Source: Lentzea atacamensis
GTDB lineage: Bacteria > Actinomycetota > Actinomycetes > Mycobacteriales > Pseudonocardiaceae
Length of the DNA stretch: 64,000 nucleotides
Reading direction: 5' to 3'
Assembly: GCF_003269295.1 (NCBI RefSeq)
Contig: NZ_QLTT01000002.1
Location: 806,001-870,000, forward strand
The notes below the pieces were generated by a model that did no database searches, had not been told where the DNA came from, and worked only from the letters and a program-made list of their open reading frames with translations. This document shows positions 19,389-28,237 of the stretch, piece by piece (the first letter of the stretch is position 1; each line of letters starts with the position of its first letter). A program made the translations under genes and the position numbers.

Positions 19389-20342
19389 ATGGCTCTCGTG
19401 ATGACACAGCCGGAGCACAGATCTGCCGGTGGTCACACGAGTGAGCCCCTTCTCTCAGTGGCCGCGGTGGCCAGGCGACTCGGCGTGGCTCCCGCCACCC
19501 TTCGCACCTGGGACCGCCGCTACGGGCTCGGGCCGAGCGATCACACGACCGGGCGGCACCGCAAATACGGGCCACGGGATGTTGCTCGCCTGGAATTGAT
19601 GCAGCGCGCTCTTCTTCGTGGTGCCTCATCAGCCGAGGCGGCCCGTTTCGCGCTCGACTCGAAATCTTCGATGACGCACGGCGAGGTTCCTGCCGCACGA
19701 ACGGGTGGCGGGCGTGGCCTGAAATTGGCCGGTGCGTCTCGATTGGCGCGCGGGCTCGGCAGGGCGGCGCTCGCGATGGACTCCATCGCGGTGCAGGAGA
19801 TGCTCGCCGACTCGCTCGCGTCCGACGGCGTGATCGCGACGTGGAACGAGGTCGTGCGCCCGGTGCTGACGGCCGTTGCCGCGCGGTGGCAGCTGTCCGG
19901 GGCAGGGGTCGAGGTGGAGCATCTGTTGAACGAGTGCGTGCTCGCTGCGTTCGTGCGCGCGACGCCGCTCGTCACTCTTGGGCGCAACCATCGGCCCGTG
20001 CTGCTGGCGTGCATGCCAGAGGAGAGGCACAACCTTCCTCTCTATCCGTTGGCTGCTGAGCTGGCGCAGCGCGGTGTGGTCGTGCGGCAGCTCGGGGCCG
20101 CGCTGCCCGTGGTCGCGTTGGCAGCCGCTGTGCGCCGGACCGCGCCGTCGGCCGTGGTGTTGTGGGCGCAGCTGCCCCGGTACGCCGATCCCGGAGTGCT
20201 GACCGCGCTGCCGCGGACCCGGCAGCAGGTGCGGCTGTTCGTGGGCGGGCCCGGATGGCGGCGCGGTGTGGTCACCACACCCGCCGAACGCGTGGACGAT
20301 CTCGCGGACGCCGTGGCCGCCGTCGAGGGCGCGGTGACCTGA
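19389..20342 (+). CDS. MerR-family regulator with cobalamin-binding (CarH-like) motifs
   Basis: A 317-residue regulator in three parts. A MerR winged helix (about residues 20-90) includes SVAAVARRLGVAPATLRTWDRRYGL. A helical segment (about 120-195) has W167-x9-E177-H178, the Wx9EH cap motif of CarH. A Rossmann-like C-terminal domain holds PEERHNLPLYPLAAEL with H214 at the place of the lower axial cobalamin ligand. In CarH this layout gives an adenosylcobalamin-dependent, light-released repressor. Starts at 19389 or 19401 are both possible. It lies between whiB and a BldM-like gene, suggesting stress or developmental control. Ligand binding is inferred. Confidence 0.8.
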   Translation: MALVMTQPEHRSAGGHTSEPLLSVAAVARRLGVAPATLRTWDRRYGLGPSDHTTGRHRKYGPRDVARLELMQRALLRGASSAEAARFALDSKSSMTHGEVPAARTGGGRGLKLAGASRLARGLGRAALAMDSIAVQEMLADSLASDGVIATWNEVVRPVLTAVAARWQLSGAGVEVEHLLNECVLAAFVRATPLVTLGRNHRPVLLACMPEERHNLPLYPLAAELAQRGVVVRQLGAALPVVALAAAVRRTAPSAVVLWAQLPRYADPGVLTALPRTRQQVRLFVGGPGWRRGVVTTPAERVDDLADAVAAVEGAVT

Positions 20343-20395
20343 CGGCAGCGTGCCTGCCGTCGAGGTGGCCGTCACCTGACGGCACACTCTGCGGT

Positions 20396-21289
20396 GTGGA
20401 AGAGGAGCTGCGCCGAGCCGCCTTCGGTGACTCACCCGATCGCGACGTCTGGTCCGCCCTCTCGTCCGCCAACTCCCGCGTTCGATGGCTCGCTGCCGTG
20501 GTGCTCGGTGGCCAGGGGCACTACGCGGCGGCGGCCACCGTGCTGGATGCGCTCCGTCACGACCCCGACCCGGTGATCGCGTCCCTTTCTCTCTCGACGC
20601 GCGCGTCGCACCACCGTCAGCTCGGGGCGCATCACCTCGCTCGCCCACTCGATGGGGCCGCTCTCGCGCGCGTTCGGTCGACCGGTGGGGGCGATCCGGA
20701 CGGTGTCGACGCGGACGGTGCCCGAACGGACGCTCTGCTCGGTCTCGCGGCCGACTCGCTCGGGGCAGGCCGGCTCGCTGAAGCCCGCCGGTTGCTCGCT
20801 CTGGTCCGGACGGGTTCGTGGAGGAGCCGGGTCCGGCGGGGCTGGGTGGCCGCCGAGATCGAGCTCGCGTCCGGTCAGGCGCACGCCGCGGTGGCGCCCG
20901 CCGAGGAGGCGTACGGCGTAGCGACGAGCAGAAACGCCCTCCGGCACGAGCTCAAGTCGGCACTGGTTCTCGGCACCGCGTTGGTCGTGTGGGGGACACC
21001 CGACGGGTCGACAAGAGGGGTTGAACTAGTCGAGTGTGAGCTAAATCACAGTGTCACGAGAGGGCTTCATCCGTTGATCTGGCCGAGCGCTCTTGTCCTG
21101 GTGGGTCATGCCCCCACGGTGGGCGCAGTCGCCATCGACCGGGCGACGGAGGCTCTGAGCTGCGTGTTACGCAGAGCTGATCCCGTCAGCCGTCAGGTCG
21201 CCCTTGATTCCCCGTGGGTGCCGAGTGGGCTGCTCCGTTCCGGGGAACCCCCGAACGCAGACCCTCAGATGAACTTCTTGACGGATTAA
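20396..21289 (+). CDS. conserved hypothetical protein, helical-repeat type
   Basis: A 297-residue protein of unknown function. The start is the GTG giving MEEELRRAAFGDSPD; an overlapping GTG two bases upstream is out of frame. The sequence is mostly alpha-helical with Ala/Leu-rich repeats (for example WLAAVVLGGQGHYAAAATVLDAL and AARRLLALVRTG-like stretches), suggesting TPR or HEAT-like packing. No enzyme motif, signal peptide or membrane helix is visible. It sits where M. tuberculosis has Rv3415c, between whiB3 and sigD, so it is probably that family; no role is known to me. Confidence 0.72.
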   Translation: MEEELRRAAFGDSPDRDVWSALSSANSRVRWLAAVVLGGQGHYAAAATVLDALRHDPDPVIASLSLSTRASHHRQLGAHHLARPLDGAALARVRSTGGGDPDGVDADGARTDALLGLAADSLGAGRLAEARRLLALVRTGSWRSRVRRGWVAAEIELASGQAHAAVAPAEEAYGVATSRNALRHELKSALVLGTALVVWGTPDGSTRGVELVECELNHSVTRGLHPLIWPSALVLVGHAPTVGAVAIDRATEALSCVLRRADPVSRQVALDSPWVPSGLLRSGEPPNADPQMNFLTD

Positions 21290-21369
21290 GCACCGGATCG
21301 TGTCAAGGTTGGGCCGCGAGCGTCCGATAGGGGAGATGGAACGTCACTCGGCTGCAGGAAGGAGTCCCC

Positions 21370-21966
21370 GTGACCACGGTCCTTATTTGCGACGACCGGC
21401 GCAGTGTGCGGGAGGGTCTCACCCGCGTGATGTCGGCTGTCCCCGGGGTTAGCCGCATCGACTGCGTAGCGCACGGTGACGAGTTGTTGGCTCGCTTTTC
21501 CAGGCAGCCGGTTGACGTCGTTCTGGTGGGAACCCAGCGCGCCGTCCCAACCGGGGTGGAAGCAACAAGGCGACTCGTCTCCGCCAATCCGCAGGCAAAC
21601 GTCATCGTGTTCGGAGCACCTGACGACGCCGGCAGCATCGCCGCCGCGATCGCCGGTGGCGCCCGCGGCTACCTGAGGTGGGACGCGTCGCGTCCCGAGC
21701 TTGTGGCAGCCCTCGCGCACACGCTCGCCAGCACCTCGGTGCCGGCGCCGCGCCAGCCCTCCGACCCTGGCGTGCAGCTCACGGAGCGCGAGCTCCAGGT
21801 GCTGCGAGGCATGAGCCAGGGCAAGAGCAACGGCCAGATCGGCCGCGAGCTCTACCTGTCGGAGGACACGGTCAAGACGCACGCCCGTCGTCTCTTCCGC
21901 AAGCTCGGTGTTCGTGACCGCGCTCAGGCGGTCGCGCACGGCTTCCGGCGAGGCCTCGTCCAGTAG
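21370..21966 (+). CDS. bldM: BldM-like atypical response regulator
   Basis: A 198-residue protein with an N-terminal receiver-like domain and a C-terminal LuxR/FixJ helix-turn-helix (LTERELQVLRGMSQGKSNGQIGRELYLSEDTVKTHARRLF). It resembles Streptomyces BldM, which in that genus also lies beside a sigma factor (ShbA) and guaB. The acidic pair D8-D9 is kept, but the phosphoacceptor site is Gly54 (VLVGTQ) instead of Asp, so it should act without phosphorylation. BldM controls sporulation genes, alone or with WhiI. The GTG start gives MTTVLICDD. The gene ends at a strong terminator. Confidence 0.87.
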   Translation: MTTVLICDDRRSVREGLTRVMSAVPGVSRIDCVAHGDELLARFSRQPVDVVLVGTQRAVPTGVEATRRLVSANPQANVIVFGAPDDAGSIAAAIAGGARGYLRWDASRPELVAALAHTLASTSVPAPRQPSDPGVQLTERELQVLRGMSQGKSNGQIGRELYLSEDTVKTHARRLFRKLGVRDRAQAVAHGFRRGLVQ

Positions 21967-21976
21967 CTCTTCGCCG

Positions 21977-22025
21977 CACCGGCCCCGCGTCCTCATATGC
22001 CGCATGTGGGGACGCGGGGCCGGTG
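21977..22025 (+). terminator. terminator-like hairpin after the BldM-like gene
   Basis: CACCGGCCCCGCGTCC (21977-21992) pairs perfectly with GGACGCGGGGCCGGTG (22010-22025) over a 17-nt loop, 11 nt after the stop codon. There is no U-run, as is common in high-GC actinobacteria. Confidence 0.8.
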
Positions 22026-22079
22026 GCGTGAGACGGCTCACCAGCGGTATTGGCTGAGCTTTCGGGTCGCGCACTTAGC

Positions 22080-22108
22080 CCAGCCCGGTGACAATGTCGC
22101 CGGGCTGG
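22080..22108 (+). promoter_or_regulatory. second hairpin in the 306-bp gap before sigD
   Basis: CCAGCCCGG (22080-22088) pairs with CCGGGCTGG (22100-22108). The 306-bp stretch 21967-22272 holds this, the preceding terminator, and further on a small GGGGT/ACCCC repeat near 22138-22155 and a TACGGT box near 22182 that could be the sigD -10. No extra gene is seen in it. Confidence 0.4.
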
Positions 22109-22272
22109 AGTCGTTCGGCGTGTCTGCTGGTCACGCGGGGTGTCCATACCCCACTGATGAACAGAAGGCGCTAAGACCGGTACGGTGAGTGCTGCTGCAA
22201 CGAGTCGCCGTGAGTGACTCGTGCTGTTTCATGTCGGTACGCCAACAAGTAACACCAGGGCTGTTGTCTGCG

Positions 22273-22845
22273 ATGACCAACTTGGGGGACGGACTGGACG
22301 CCGAAGTGGGCGCGGCCGTCGACGGCGACCGCCAGGCGATCGAACGCCTGCTGGCCTCCATTCGTCCTCTTGTGGTGCGGTACTGCCGCGCCAGAGTTGG
22401 CAGGCAGGAACGAAGCTTCGCTTCGGCGGACGATGTGGCCCAGGAGGTGTGTCTCGCGGTGCTCACGGCATTGCCCAGCTACCGCGATCAGGGTCGGCCC
22501 TTCCTCGCGTTCGTATACGGGATCGCGGCACACAAGGTCGCCGATTCACATCGGTCTGCCGCCAGGAACCGCTCAGAGCCCGTTCCCGAAGTTCCCGACG
22601 CGCCGGAGACCGAAGCTGGTCCGGAACAGCGGGCGATGCAGGGCGAGCTCTCCGATCGGATGGCTGTACTACTGCGCGTCCTGCCGGAGAAGCAGCGGGA
22701 GATCCTGCTGTTGAGGGTGGTGGTCGGACTATCCGCCGAGGAAACTGCCGAGGCGGTCGGTTCGACGCCGGGTGCGGTCCGGGTGGCGCAACACCGTGCG
22801 CTGGCTCGGCTCCGCAAGTCGCTGGCAGCGGAGGAGGTGGTCTGA
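22273..22845 (+). CDS. sigD: RNA polymerase sigma factor SigD (ShbA-type)
   Basis: A 190-residue ECF-type sigma factor. Region 2 holds IRPLVVRYCRARVG and SADDVAQEVCLAVLTALPSYRDQGRPFLAFVYGIAAHKVADSHR in successive stretches; region 4 has LPEKQREILLLRVVVGLSAEETAEAVG and VRVAQHRALARLR. It matches mycobacterial SigD and Streptomyces ShbA, which drives the principal sigma gene hrdB. I chose ATG 22273 (MTNLGDGLDAEVG), which aligns with the SigD core; starts at 22189 or 22231 are possible but lack support. The anti-sigma gene rsdA follows without a gap. Confidence 0.92.
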   Translation: MTNLGDGLDAEVGAAVDGDRQAIERLLASIRPLVVRYCRARVGRQERSFASADDVAQEVCLAVLTALPSYRDQGRPFLAFVYGIAAHKVADSHRSAARNRSEPVPEVPDAPETEAGPEQRAMQGELSDRMAVLLRVLPEKQREILLLRVVVGLSAEETAEAVGSTPGAVRVAQHRALARLRKSLAAEEVV

Positions 22846-23736
22846 GTGGCCGACGAGCATGGAAAGGACGACGAGCAAGTGCGCGGACAGGACGATAGAA
22901 CCCCGCACGAACCCGTCGCAGACGATCTTTCGGCTGTACAGGCCGATGACAGGCTGCTCGACGCACTGGGGTCGGCAACGCCGGGTGCGGCCGGCTCCCT
23001 GGTCGACGACGAGCTGAACGCGTTGCTGCTCGCATGGCGCAACGAGGTGGAGACCGCGCCCTTCGGCGAGCTGGTCGACACCGAGACCGCCATCGCCACG
23101 ATCCAGGCTGCCCGCCCGCAGCCGGTGAGCAGGCACCGCTACCTGATCCCCCTGGCAAGCGCCGCCGCGGTACTGGCCATCGCCTTCACCGGCGTGAGCC
23201 TGGTGGCCCGCGACGCCCAGCCCGGCGACGCCCTCTGGGGCCTCACCCGAGTGCTCTACTCCGAGCACGCGAAGTCGATCGAAGCCGCGGCCATCGTGCG
23301 CAGCGACCTCGACTCGGCCCGCCTCGCGCTGCGCGAAGGCAAGGTCAACGAGGCCCGCGAGAAGCTCGACAAGGTGGAGGCCAGCCTGGAGTCGGTCTCG
23401 ACCGACGACGGCAAGGCCCAGCTCGAGGAAAAGCACAAGGAGCTCGAAAAGGAGCTCGACACCAACACCTCGACCACCGCGCCGCCCGTGACGACGCCTC
23501 CGGTCACCCAGCCGACGCAGCCGACGCAGCCCTCAACCTCGTCCGCGCCGCCGTCGAGCGAGCCGCCGGTCACGACGCAGCCGACCCCGTCGACCTCGTC
23601 GGCGACCCCGCCGCCACCGACGTCGAACGGCGAGCCGCCTCCGCCGCCGCCGCCTCCGCCCGCCACTGGCACCGGGGAGACGCCTGGTTCCGCCGGAGCT
23701 ACCGGAGAGAGTGCCGGGCAGACCGGGTCCAACTGA
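22846..23736 (+). CDS. rsdA: anti-sigma-D factor RsdA
   Basis: A 296-residue membrane anti-sigma factor. The cytoplasmic N-terminus has DDLSAVQADDRLLDAL and VDDELNALLLAWRNEV, which correspond to the SigD-binding segment of RsdA (Rv3413c); a transmembrane helix lies at about residues 103-123 (LIPLASAAAVLAIAFTGVSL). A charged coiled-coil-like stretch (about 150-205) is followed by a Pro/Ser/Thr-rich extracellular tail with a run of prolines. The GTG follows the sigD stop directly. Release in mycobacteria uses regulated proteolysis; here that is inference. A strong terminator follows. Confidence 0.9.
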   Translation: MADEHGKDDEQVRGQDDRTPHEPVADDLSAVQADDRLLDALGSATPGAAGSLVDDELNALLLAWRNEVETAPFGELVDTETAIATIQAARPQPVSRHRYLIPLASAAAVLAIAFTGVSLVARDAQPGDALWGLTRVLYSEHAKSIEAAAIVRSDLDSARLALREGKVNEAREKLDKVEASLESVSTDDGKAQLEEKHKELEKELDTNTSTTAPPVTTPPVTQPTQPTQPSTSSAPPSSEPPVTTQPTPSTSSATPPPPTSNGEPPPPPPPPPATGTGETPGSAGATGESAGQTGSN

Positions 23737-23754
23737 GACCCCAACTGAGACGCA

Positions 23755-23798
23755 GTGTGAACGGCCCCTGATCTTTCGAGGTCAGGGGCCGTTCACAC
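23755..23798. terminator. terminator between rsdA and the convergent DUF5319 gene
   Basis: GTGTGAACGGCCCCTGA (23755-23771) pairs with TCAGGGGCCGTTCACAC (23782-23798), 17 perfect base pairs around a 10-nt loop, 19 nt after the rsdA stop. Confidence 0.9.
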
Positions 23799-23923
23799 GC
23801 ATTTGGTGGTCACACGTCAGGTGGAATGTGATCGGGCTGCTCGCTCGGGGTTCGCGCCTGGCGTTCACACCCGCCGGGCGGCTTTCCCGGCGGGTGCGCA
23901 GCATCACTCGAAGGCCAGGGGCG

Positions 23924-24307
23924 TCAGCGCGCCGACTCCGTGGCCGTCACGCCGTCCGCGTAGCCGCGGCAGTATTCCCAGCTCACGTAAGCACCGGGGT
24001 CAGGGTCGAAGGCGGGTTCGTGCGGCCGCATGCGGCCGTCGGCGAGCAGCTGTTCGAGTGAGGCTCGTAACAGCGCCCAGTCGTGGTAGTGGGGTTCCTG
24101 GCACTCGCCGCAGTCGACGACGATGCCGCGCACCCCGCGGTGTTCCAGCAGGGCTTGGTAGACGGCGAGGTCGCTCAGGTCGCTGACCAGCTCCGCTCGT
24201 TCGTCTTCGTCCATCGGGGGATGGTCGTGGTCCGGCTCCCCGAGAGTGAGCGCGGGGTCCTCGGGGTCGCCCTCGAAGGGGTCTGGTGGCAACGCGTCGT
24301 GCGGCAC
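23924..24307 (-). CDS. DUF5319 family protein
   Basis: A 127-residue acidic soluble protein. MPHDALPPDPFEGDPEDPA at the start and VDCGECQEPHYHDWALLRASL, PGAYVSWEYCRGYADGV further on match the actinobacterial DUF5319 family (Rv3412 in M. tuberculosis, at the same place before guaB). Three cysteines and several histidines could bind a metal, but this is not established. The GTG giving MPHDAL is chosen; a longer in-frame reading reaches into the guaB promoter. It is divergent from guaB. Function is unknown. Confidence 0.85.
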   Translation of the reverse strand: MPHDALPPDPFEGDPEDPALTLGEPDHDHPPMDEDERAELVSDLSDLAVYQALLEHRGVRGIVVDCGECQEPHYHDWALLRASLEQLLADGRMRPHEPAFDPDPGAYVSWEYCRGYADGVTATESAR

Positions 24308-24386
24308 GACCCCGCACGGTACCCGCCGTACCCCCACGGGCGTCCAGATACCATGGGCAGCACCGCCTCCGCCTGCGGAAACCTGA

Positions 24387-25946
<1,560 letters not shown>

Positions 25947-25974
25947 GGTGTTCGGGCTCGCTCGGGGGAAGTGT

Positions 25975-26032
25975 GTCCGCGGAAAGCGCGGACCGCGTCG
26001 CTCGCAGTGTCTTTGCTGGGGGCGGCCCCCAG
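25975..26032 (+). promoter_or_regulatory. paired hairpins in the guaB-guaB3 spacer
   Basis: Two hairpins lie in the 114-nt gap: GTCCGCG/CGCGGAC (25975-25981 and 25987-25993) and CTGGGGG/CCCCCAG with a 3-nt loop (26016-26022 and 26026-26032). The AGGAGAGG ribosome site of guaB3 follows near 26046. They could cause partial termination or RNA processing. Confidence 0.45.
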
Positions 26033-26060
26033 ACCCCCGGACGAAGGAGAGGAACCACAG

Positions 26061-27194
26061 GTGCGCGATCTGGTCGAGATCGGCATGGGCCGGACCGCGA
26101 GGCGGGCCTACGAGCTGGACGACATCGAGATCATCCCGTCCCGTCGCACGAGGTCGTCGAAGGACGTCTCGACGACGTGGCAGATCGATGCCTACCGCTT
26201 CGACATCCCGCTGATCACCCACCCGACCGACGCGATCGTGTCGCCGGGCGTCGCGGTCGCGGTCGGCGAGCTGGGCGGTCTCGGAGTGCTCAACGCCGAG
26301 GGCCTCTGGGCGCGGCACGGCGACGTCGACGAGGCGTTGTTCCGCCTGGTGCAGGCCACGGAGGACAGCGACGACCCGGCCGCGGCCGTGAAGGTGCTGC
26401 AGGAGCTGCACGCCGCCCCGCTGCGGATGGACCTGGTCGCCGAGGCGATCAAGCAGGTCCGCGAGTCGGGCGTCACCGTCGCGGTCCGCGTCAGCCCGCA
26501 GCGCGCCGCGGAGCTGACCCCGGACCTGCTGGCCGCCGGCGTCGAGATCCTGGTCGTGCAGGGCACGATCATCTCGGCCGAGCACGTGTCGCGCGGCGGT
26601 GAGCCGCTGAACCTGAAGTCGTTCATCGCGGACCTCGACATCCCGGTGATCGCCGGTGGTGTCGGCGACTACCGCACGGCCATGCACCTGATGCGCACCG
26701 GCGCGGCGGGCGTGATCGTCGGCTACGGCTACACGCCGGGCGTCACCACCACCGACTCCGTGCTGGGCATCGGCGTGCCGATGGCCACCGCGATCGCCGA
26801 CGCCGCGGCCGCCCGCCGCGACTACCTCGACGAGACCGGCGGCCGCTACGTGCACGTCATCGCGGACGGCGGGATCACGACCTCTGGCGACGTGGCGAAG
26901 TCCATCGCCTGCGGTGCCGACGCCGTGATGCTGGGCGAGCCCCTCGCCGCCGCGACCGAGGCGCCCGGCCAGGGCCTGTACTGGACCGCCTCGTCCGCGC
27001 ACCCGTCGGTGCCGCGCAGCCTGGTCGCGGAGGCCGTGGACCAGGAGCTCGACCTGCGCAAGCTGCTGTTCGGCCCGTCCTCCGACCCGCGCGGCGTGAC
27101 GAACCTGTTCGGCGCGCTCAAGCGGGCCATGGCCAAGACCGGCTACTCCGACCTCAAGGAGTTCCAGAAGGTCGGCCTTACGATCCGCGGCTGA
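26061..27194 (+). CDS. guaB3: GuaB3 family IMP dehydrogenase-related protein
   Basis: A 377-residue IMPDH-like barrel without CBS domains. MRDLVEIGMGRTARRAYELDDIEIIPSRRTRSSKDVS-type opening (split across the first 38 residues) and DAYRFDIPLITHPTDAIVSP are GuaB3 signatures. The catalytic loop of IMPDH is replaced by GYGYTPGVTTTD, which has no cysteine, so standard IMPDH chemistry is doubtful; mycobacterial GuaB3 is reported inactive as IMPDH, while some GuaB3 from other phyla are active. GTG 26061 is preceded by AGGAGAGG. A terminator follows the stop. Confidence 0.93.
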   Translation: MRDLVEIGMGRTARRAYELDDIEIIPSRRTRSSKDVSTTWQIDAYRFDIPLITHPTDAIVSPGVAVAVGELGGLGVLNAEGLWARHGDVDEALFRLVQATEDSDDPAAAVKVLQELHAAPLRMDLVAEAIKQVRESGVTVAVRVSPQRAAELTPDLLAAGVEILVVQGTIISAEHVSRGGEPLNLKSFIADLDIPVIAGGVGDYRTAMHLMRTGAAGVIVGYGYTPGVTTTDSVLGIGVPMATAIADAAAARRDYLDETGGRYVHVIADGGITTSGDVAKSIACGADAVMLGEPLAAATEAPGQGLYWTASSAHPSVPRSLVAEAVDQELDLRKLLFGPSSDPRGVTNLFGALKRAMAKTGYSDLKEFQKVGLTIRG

Positions 27195-27205
27195 ACTCGA
27201 TCATC

Positions 27206-27241
27206 CAGAAGGGTGCGCTCCAGCCGGGGCGCACCCTTCTG
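27206..27241 (+). terminator. terminator after guaB3
   Basis: CAGAAGGGTGCGC (27206-27218) pairs with GCGCACCCTTCTG (27229-27241), 13 perfect base pairs with a 10-nt loop, followed by CTTTGC. It starts 11 nt after the guaB3 stop and ends just before the next gene. Confidence 0.88.
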
Positions 27242-27254
27242 CTTTGCTGGAACC

Positions 27255-27602
27255 GTGCCGCTCGTCGAGATCACCTACGCACCTCACGTTCCCCACAAAG
27301 CGCTGAAGGAACTCGCCGCGATGCTCCCGCACGCGGTGTCGGTGGCCGTGGAGTGCCCAGAGGAGCCCTACGACGGCAACCTCCAACCCGGTGACGTGGA
27401 ACTGCGCTTCCGCGTCCGCGGCCCGTTCGACTCGGACGGCGTGGACGTGGTGATCGAGATCCGCTCCAAGTGGTTCGAGAGCCGCGCCGCCAACCGTCAG
27501 GACCGCGTCGACGGACTGTGCAGGGCGGTCGCGGAAGCGACAGGGCTGAACGACATCGGCATCTACCTGAGCCTCCCGGTGGCGGCCTGGGTCCAAAGCT
27601 GA
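27255..27602 (+). CDS. MIF-like tautomerase-superfamily protein
   Basis: A 115-residue protein. The GTG start gives Met-Pro-Leu-Val-Glu-Ile, so Met removal would expose an N-terminal Pro, the catalytic base of tautomerases. A later segment SRAANRQDRVDGLCRAVAEATGL followed by DIGIYLSLPVAAW parallels the second half of macrophage-migration-inhibitory-factor folds. No other enzyme motif is visible. It begins 14 nt after the guaB3 terminator and may be co-transcribed with the next small membrane gene. Assignment rests on pattern, not on a search. Confidence 0.6.
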   Translation: MPLVEITYAPHVPHKALKELAAMLPHAVSVAVECPEEPYDGNLQPGDVELRFRVRGPFDSDGVDVVIEIRSKWFESRAANRQDRVDGLCRAVAEATGLNDIGIYLSLPVAAWVQS

Positions 27603-27641
27603 TCTTGCAACCGGCCCCGCCACTCACGCGTCCTGAAAGGC

Positions 27642-27866
27642 ATGGACTTGGACATCCTGTTCGGCGGCAACAGCGACAACAGCACGGATCTGGACACGAT
27701 CGACACGGACGCCGAGGTCCAGGACGTCGAGGAAGCAGCCGAGGACGCACCCGAGGAGAACGGCATCGGCTGGAAGGTCCTGGCCCTGTTCATCTGCGGC
27801 GGCCTGGTGATCACCGCGCTGGCCGTCGCCTTCATGGTGTGGGTCATCGAGGGCCTGGTCCTGTAG
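27642..27866 (+). CDS. small acidic single-pass membrane protein
   Basis: A 74-residue protein: an acidic, disordered N-terminal half (DLDTIDTDAEVQDVEEAAED) and one C-terminal transmembrane helix (about residues 45-70, WKVLALFICGGLVITALAVA). The ATG at 27642 has GAAAGG only one base away; a TTG at 27648 would be 7 nt from that site and may be the true start, giving 72 residues. Function is unknown. Confidence 0.65.
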   Translation: MDLDILFGGNSDNSTDLDTIDTDAEVQDVEEAAEDAPEENGIGWKVLALFICGGLVITALAVAFMVWVIEGLVL

Positions 27867-27880
27867 GTCCGGCGGGCGCC

Positions 27881-27909
27881 CTGTCATCTGTGCACTTTTT
27901 CTGTATAGT
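27881..27909 (+). promoter_or_regulatory. candidate leaderless promoter of the toxin-antitoxin pair
   Basis: CTGTCA (27881-27886) and TATAGT (27904-27909) are spaced by 17 bp and lie 7 nt before the antitoxin ATG, in an AT-rich patch that stands out locally. The position implies a nearly leaderless transcript. Confidence 0.55.
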
Positions 27910-27916
27910 TTTCTGC

Positions 27917-28237
27917 ATGGCCGCTCTTCACGAGGCTCGTGAGCTGACCGTCACCGAGGCCACAAAACGTGGTGTCGCCGGTCTGGTCGCCGACGCCGAG
28001 CAAAGCGGTCCGGTGGTTGTCACCCGGCACAGTCGTCCGGTCGCCGCAGTCGTCCCCATGAGCCGCCTGTCCGAGATCGACGAAGCGGCCGCTGACCTGA
28101 GGGATCTGGCGCTCGTGCTGGCGCGTTCGGCCGCTGATTCCGGCCGCCGTACCTCCTTCGACGATGTGCTGGCGGCCTTCGGGCACACCCGTGAGTCGCT
28201 GGCGGCGATGAAGGACGACGACGCGCTCGATGACTGA
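27917..28237 (+). CDS. Phd/YefM-type antitoxin
   Basis: A 106-residue antitoxin. The N-terminal Phd/YefM DNA-binding fold reads LTVTEATKRGVAGLVADAEQSGPVVVTRHSRPVAAVVPM within the first 55 residues; the C-terminal part (RTSFDDVLAAFGHTRESLAAM) is likely the toxin-neutralising segment. It overlaps the toxin by 8 bp. M. tuberculosis has VapBC47 between guaB3/choD and guaA, so a toxin-antitoxin module is at an equivalent place but of a different toxin class. Autorepression is expected. Confidence 0.88.
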   Translation: MAALHEARELTVTEATKRGVAGLVADAEQSGPVVVTRHSRPVAAVVPMSRLSEIDEAAADLRDLALVLARSAADSGRRTSFDDVLAAFGHTRESLAAMKDDDALDD

